The notes under the pieces: model-generated | Seen by the model: only the letters and a program-made list of their open reading frames with translations | Database searches by the model: none | Told to the model about the DNA's origin: nothing | Shown here: piece after piece, positions 62,101 to 64,000 of the stretch | Layout: every line of letters starts with the position of its first letter | How positions within the stretch are numbered: position 1 is the first letter of the stretch | Translations under genes and position numbers: made by a program | NCBI RefSeq assembly: GCF_002013915.1 | Contig: NZ_MBTF01000034.1 | Location: forward strand, 434,001 to 498,000 | Direction of reading: 5' to 3' | Length of the DNA: 64,000 nt | Source: Mucilaginibacter pedocola | Lineage (GTDB): Bacteria; Bacteroidota; Bacteroidia; Sphingobacteriales; Sphingobacteriaceae

Positions 62101-62688
62101 CCGCCGCGAATTCACCGAGTCCGATGCCCACGTTATGCTATTGTTCAGCCGGTAATCCATCCGTACCGTATGCCCTCCCCCCAATTGCCACGCCGTGCCC
62201 GGTGCACCAACCTCCTCAGGCCGCCCAAGCGGGGAAGCCTCCAAGCCGGTAACAGAATACGGAGCAGTGTTCGTCGCCACACCGGAAGGTGGGGTACTGT
62301 AAAAACCGGAAACGCCTGTCGTTAATGCCGATGCCTGGTAAGCACCCGCCGTCGAACCCGACGGAATATAAGGCAGGTACTTCTTTACCTCACGCCCATA
62401 CTGGTCGTACTCGTTCGGCGTTACCACATCATAACCCAATGGCGAGCCCATACGCTGGACCGTTTGAAGCCCACGCCCCAAGCCATCTGCATACTGGATG
62501 ACCGACTGCACCTTAGTCTTGTCGCCGCTTACAGCCCGTAAAGAGGCGTCGTCCTTAACCCCTCCTACACGTAACGTATTGCTGATAATATAGTTCCGGT
62601 CAAGGCTCTGCCCAAACGATAATAATGGGCAAGATAGTACCCCTAAAAGTAGGGACGCACTTAATATAATCCTTCTGTCTCTTCTCAT
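59176..62688 (-). CDS. RHS repeat protein with C-terminal DUF6973 domain
   Basis: A 1170-aa secreted protein with a signal peptide (first ~26 residues, ending LSFGQ). It is rich in YD-type repeats (YDALGRVV, YDANGN-like KYDPNGNLAADP) and has an RHS-associated core, YNRKELQDELAQYDYGARFYDPVVARWTGIDP (in parts), ending at IDPDGM near residue 936. The ~234-residue variable tail contains ESNAFRHTLWQATIASQFG and FGDAHENNPN, then DNADMHVDLLNNQIGR, matching DUF6973, a likely peptidoglycan- or polymer-directed toxin class. The tail is followed at 2 nt by a lipoprotein. RHS shells release the tail by autoproteolysis. Which activity the tail has is not known. Confidence 0.85.
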   Translation of the reverse strand: MRRDRRIILSASLLLGVLSCPLLSFGQSLDRNYIISNTLRVGGVKDDASLRAVSGDKTKVQSVIQYADGLGRGLQTVQRMGSPLGYDVVTPNEYDQYGREVKKYLPYIPSGSTAGAYQASALTTGVSGFYSTPPSGVATNTAPYSVTGLEASPLGRPEEVGAPGTAWQLGGGHTVRMDYRLNNSITWASDSVNSRRVSLFHVIINSDNSRSLARYSNAVYPDNSLTVTVSKDENWVSGRAGTTEEYKDQEGHVVLKRSYNYKNAVVKLERLSTYYVYDDKGNLCYVLPPETNADEDIAITSQTISKLGYEYWYDALGRPYRKKLPGKGWDFMVYNALDQVAMVQDANQRAKMPQEWTFTKYDALGRVVITGIYQYGGSMPDTSLYTPSGAGQAWLQSYYDSPSLTAPNWETRDNSTTTGYNNASTPVGTGYTFLSITLYDDYSATSLAPAAYSAPYGASQSVRGLPTQQYTNVLGTGTMLTSVTYYDSDARPLKVYKQHYLGGVNNTGNYDAVSTTYDFTNAPTTVSRQHFTSANAGTPLHMVNVQYIYDHAGRKLKTWQQVYNSGTATPRTLISKSAYNEVGQLQDKWLHSTDSVNFYEQVTYTYNQRGWLKKQSSGLFEEELFYETGTNKAYNGNIMYQFWGTGAAPNTSYYTYLYDKLNRLTSGVRNDNSSIEQGITYDKQGNITALQRTLNSTLADNLTYVYGGGNQLQSVTDATSNNAGQKSGTTSFAGKYDPNGNLAADPGKGVTGIVYNLVNLPKTVTFSGSTINYTYDASGAKLRRVSTAGPGTTTEYIDGIQYTGNTTTIDFIQTEEGQAFREGASYNYEYFLADHLGNTRVMFDTKMGYARKVESADYLPFGMQVPGLVNSPSNKYLYNRKELQDELAQYDYGARFYDPVVARWTGIDPLAEKARRFSTFVYGNNNPIRFIDPDGMEAEEADNDDPHAEPTFSSGVRTFFAKVFHPIAALAIGPPTRGFSNISANSERFATRGASDDSGSVLAGGQEGAGTESNAFRHTLWQATIASQFGSDIAQSFGDAHENNPNADLSQRVFTGKNALDNADMHVDLLNNQIGRQIGTASSGQGMNAIAGKVLNQFANTGLWTATRQKDGSYTISMTKITSKQFKALQARFKQLNNNARTAAGQAKIDEENGKAQLQQAQAGHNPPVM

Positions 62689-63126
62689 CTCGGTTTAGGT
62701 TTGTAGATGATTTACTAGGTTGGTGTATCAGGTAATTAATTAAAGGCGCGGGCATTAAACGCTAATGCCGTGTTAGCTTACAGCATCGCCGGAAAACAAT
62801 ATGCAACAGGTAATAAATATTCATTCTCATATATTATAAGGATAGGTTAACTTTTATAATTGGTATATGGCGCATAAACTAACTGGTAGTAAAACAAACC
62901 AGCTGATTATTACACCTTATTTAGGCAACACAATGTAAAATATCTATTTGATTATTACAAATTTTACCGCCCTATTATTTAGAGGAAAATAAATAAATTC
63001 TCACCGTTAAAAGTAATTCTCCTCCGGGCCTCGCTGCAGCATCAGGTGATAAGGTAAAATAGTAAAATGAAATGCCAAAAAATAAATTATTGGAATTAGC
63101 TATGCTTTTAACTTCAGGTTGCCCAT
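62689..63126. other. Intergenic region upstream of the RHS gene
   Basis: A 438-bp AT-rich gap between two leftward genes. It holds no convincing ORF, tRNA or strong promoter match. The leader of the RHS gene carries ACCTAAACC-type sequence that resembles the leader of the YD/RHS-like gene at 53290-53310. Confidence 0.4.
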
Positions 63127-64000
63127 TTAATAAAAAATGGTCACAGGCCCGCTAAAACGCTGTTTACCCTTTTTAGCCGTTACGATATAGTAGTAAGTGC
63201 CCGCCGGCAATGCCCTACCCCTGAATTTACCATCCCAGGGCGTGTAATACCCTTTACTGTAAAACACCTCAGCTCCCTGCCTGTTATATATCCTAACAAC
63301 TGCAGAAGGGTCGTTCTCTATACCGGATATTCGCCAGGTGTCGTTGGCCAGGTCGCCATTGGGCGTAAAAGCATTGGCCAGGTTAACGTCTGCACAGGCT
63401 GATGATACTACAATTTGCTGGCTGGCCTGGCAGCCATTTTCATCCTCTACTGTCAGCAAAATACTTTGCGGCTCCCTAATGGCGTACCCGGAGCTTCCTT
63501 GAATATTATTCCAAAAATAACGGCGGAACCCGGCAGGGGCGGTTAAAACCACAGTAGATTTTGTATAGGTGCAAACGGAAGTGTCGGGGACATGAAATAC
63601 AGGCGCGGGGAGCATCTTGATTTTTATACTATCTTCTGCAGCACATCCGGTGGCACTGGTTACTTTTACTTTATATAAACCACTATTGTTCACGGTAATA
63701 CGAGGCGTTGTTTCACCGGTAGACCAGTTTATATACCCTCCTGCATAGGAAACTGACAAGCTAACCTCCTCTCCACTACATAAAGAAGTGTTTATCTTTT
63801 GGGAAATATGGACAGTGGGCACCTCGTAAAATACCAGTGAGTAGGGCGGTGAAACAGTATTGCATTGTGGCCTTTCTTTACTTATGGCTATTACCTGGTA
63901 CGTTCCGGGTAATAGCGTGGTAATTTCCGTCTTACCCTTGAGTTCAGGCAAATCAAGGCCATCACGCCTCCAGGAAATATTGTAATTCCCGGCGAGGCCC
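63127..64000 (-). CDS. Gliding-motility-type adhesin C-terminus with CHU_C domain (5' partial)
   Basis: The frame is open to the window edge, and only the 3' end (about 291 residues) is visible. The end carries the type IX secretion type-B sorting domain (CHU_C): LANAFTPNGDLANDTWRI, then VRIYNRQGAEVFYSKGYYTPWDGKFRGRALPAGTYYYIV (in parts). Before it are Ig-like or PKD-like beta modules with two Cys pairs. The protein would be exported through the type IX system and attached to the surface. This is strong support for a Bacteroidota host. The rest of the gene lies outside. Confidence 0.88.
   Translation of the reverse strand, partial: GLAGNYNISWRRDGLDLPELKGKTEITTLLPGTYQVIAISKERPQCNTVSPPYSLVFYEVPTVHISQKINTSLCSGEEVSLSVSYAGGYINWSTGETTPRITVNNSGLYKVKVTSATGCAAEDSIKIKMLPAPVFHVPDTSVCTYTKSTVVLTAPAGFRRYFWNNIQGSSGYAIREPQSILLTVEDENGCQASQQIVVSSACADVNLANAFTPNGDLANDTWRISGIENDPSAVVRIYNRQGAEVFYSKGYYTPWDGKFRGRALPAGTYYYIVTAKKGKQRFSGPVTIFY

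Overview
The window looks like a chromosome segment from a Bacteroidota bacterium, most likely Sphingobacteriaceae (Mucilaginibacter/Pedobacter-like). The signs are promoters of the TTTG-N19-21-TAnnTTTG type, a type IX secretion type-B (CHU_C) domain, paired YD/RHS-type proteins, a bacterial Cys-loop-like channel, and a Bacteroidetes-style mobilisation block (RHH protein, HUH-type relaxase, VirD4-like coupling protein, CHC2/Toprim primase). The genus is an inference from protein style, not a measurement.

Layout. 1-7 kb is ordinary chromosome: the receiver end of a hybrid kinase, a DUF3095 protein, a ligand-gated channel homologue, a GH43 glycosidase, a VOC protein and an S1/P1 nuclease. A tRNA-Ala(GGC) at 7061-7134 marks the likely left edge of a large island. 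From 7.3 to about 52 kb nearly everything is accessory. First comes an edge cluster (DUF3800, an 87-aa protein, a 563-aa nuclease-like protein). Next is a long leftward defence locus (10.2-24.5 kb): AIPR, DUF4420 PD-(D/E)XK, Z1 helicase-like ATPase, MutL/MORC-type GHKL ATPase and cytosine-C5 methyltransferase, which is the five-part composition known from Mza-type systems. The locus also carries a Vsr endonuclease, and between vsr and the methyltransferase there is a compact AT-rich trio: a two-domain KaiC-like ATPase and two proteins I do not recognise. This hybrid is my leading candidate for something undescribed.

From 24.5 to 30.5 kb is the mobilisation block with a probable oriT. No type IV secretion channel and no integrase are visible, so the element looks mobilisable rather than self-transmissible, or is partly outside the window. 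From 30.5 to 37.2 kb are two further defence-like units: a SMEK-domain gene bracketed by exact 24-bp direct repeats, and a large nuclease-NACHT protein with an overlapping membrane-anchored partner. From 37.3 to 49.1 kb are element housekeeping and DNA-repair genes: a PUR/DUF3276-RadC fusion, a second S1/P1 nuclease, and a SOS-like group (SRAP protein diverging from dinB-dnaE around a near-perfect 23-bp palindrome). From 49.1 to 52 kb lie a caspase-like protein with a small partner, an AbiF/AbiD-type HEPN protein preceded by a probable small structured RNA with its own promoter, and a frameshifted metallopeptidase-like pseudogene.

From 52 to 64 kb there is a GNAT protein, a large secreted YD/RHS-like protein with a C-terminal DUF5977, decayed type II secretion remnants, an RHS protein with a DUF6973 tail followed after 2 nt by a lipoprotein (likely effector/immunity), and the 3' end of a CHU_C adhesin. 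The right boundary of the island could not be fixed because I found no second copy of the tRNA 3' end.
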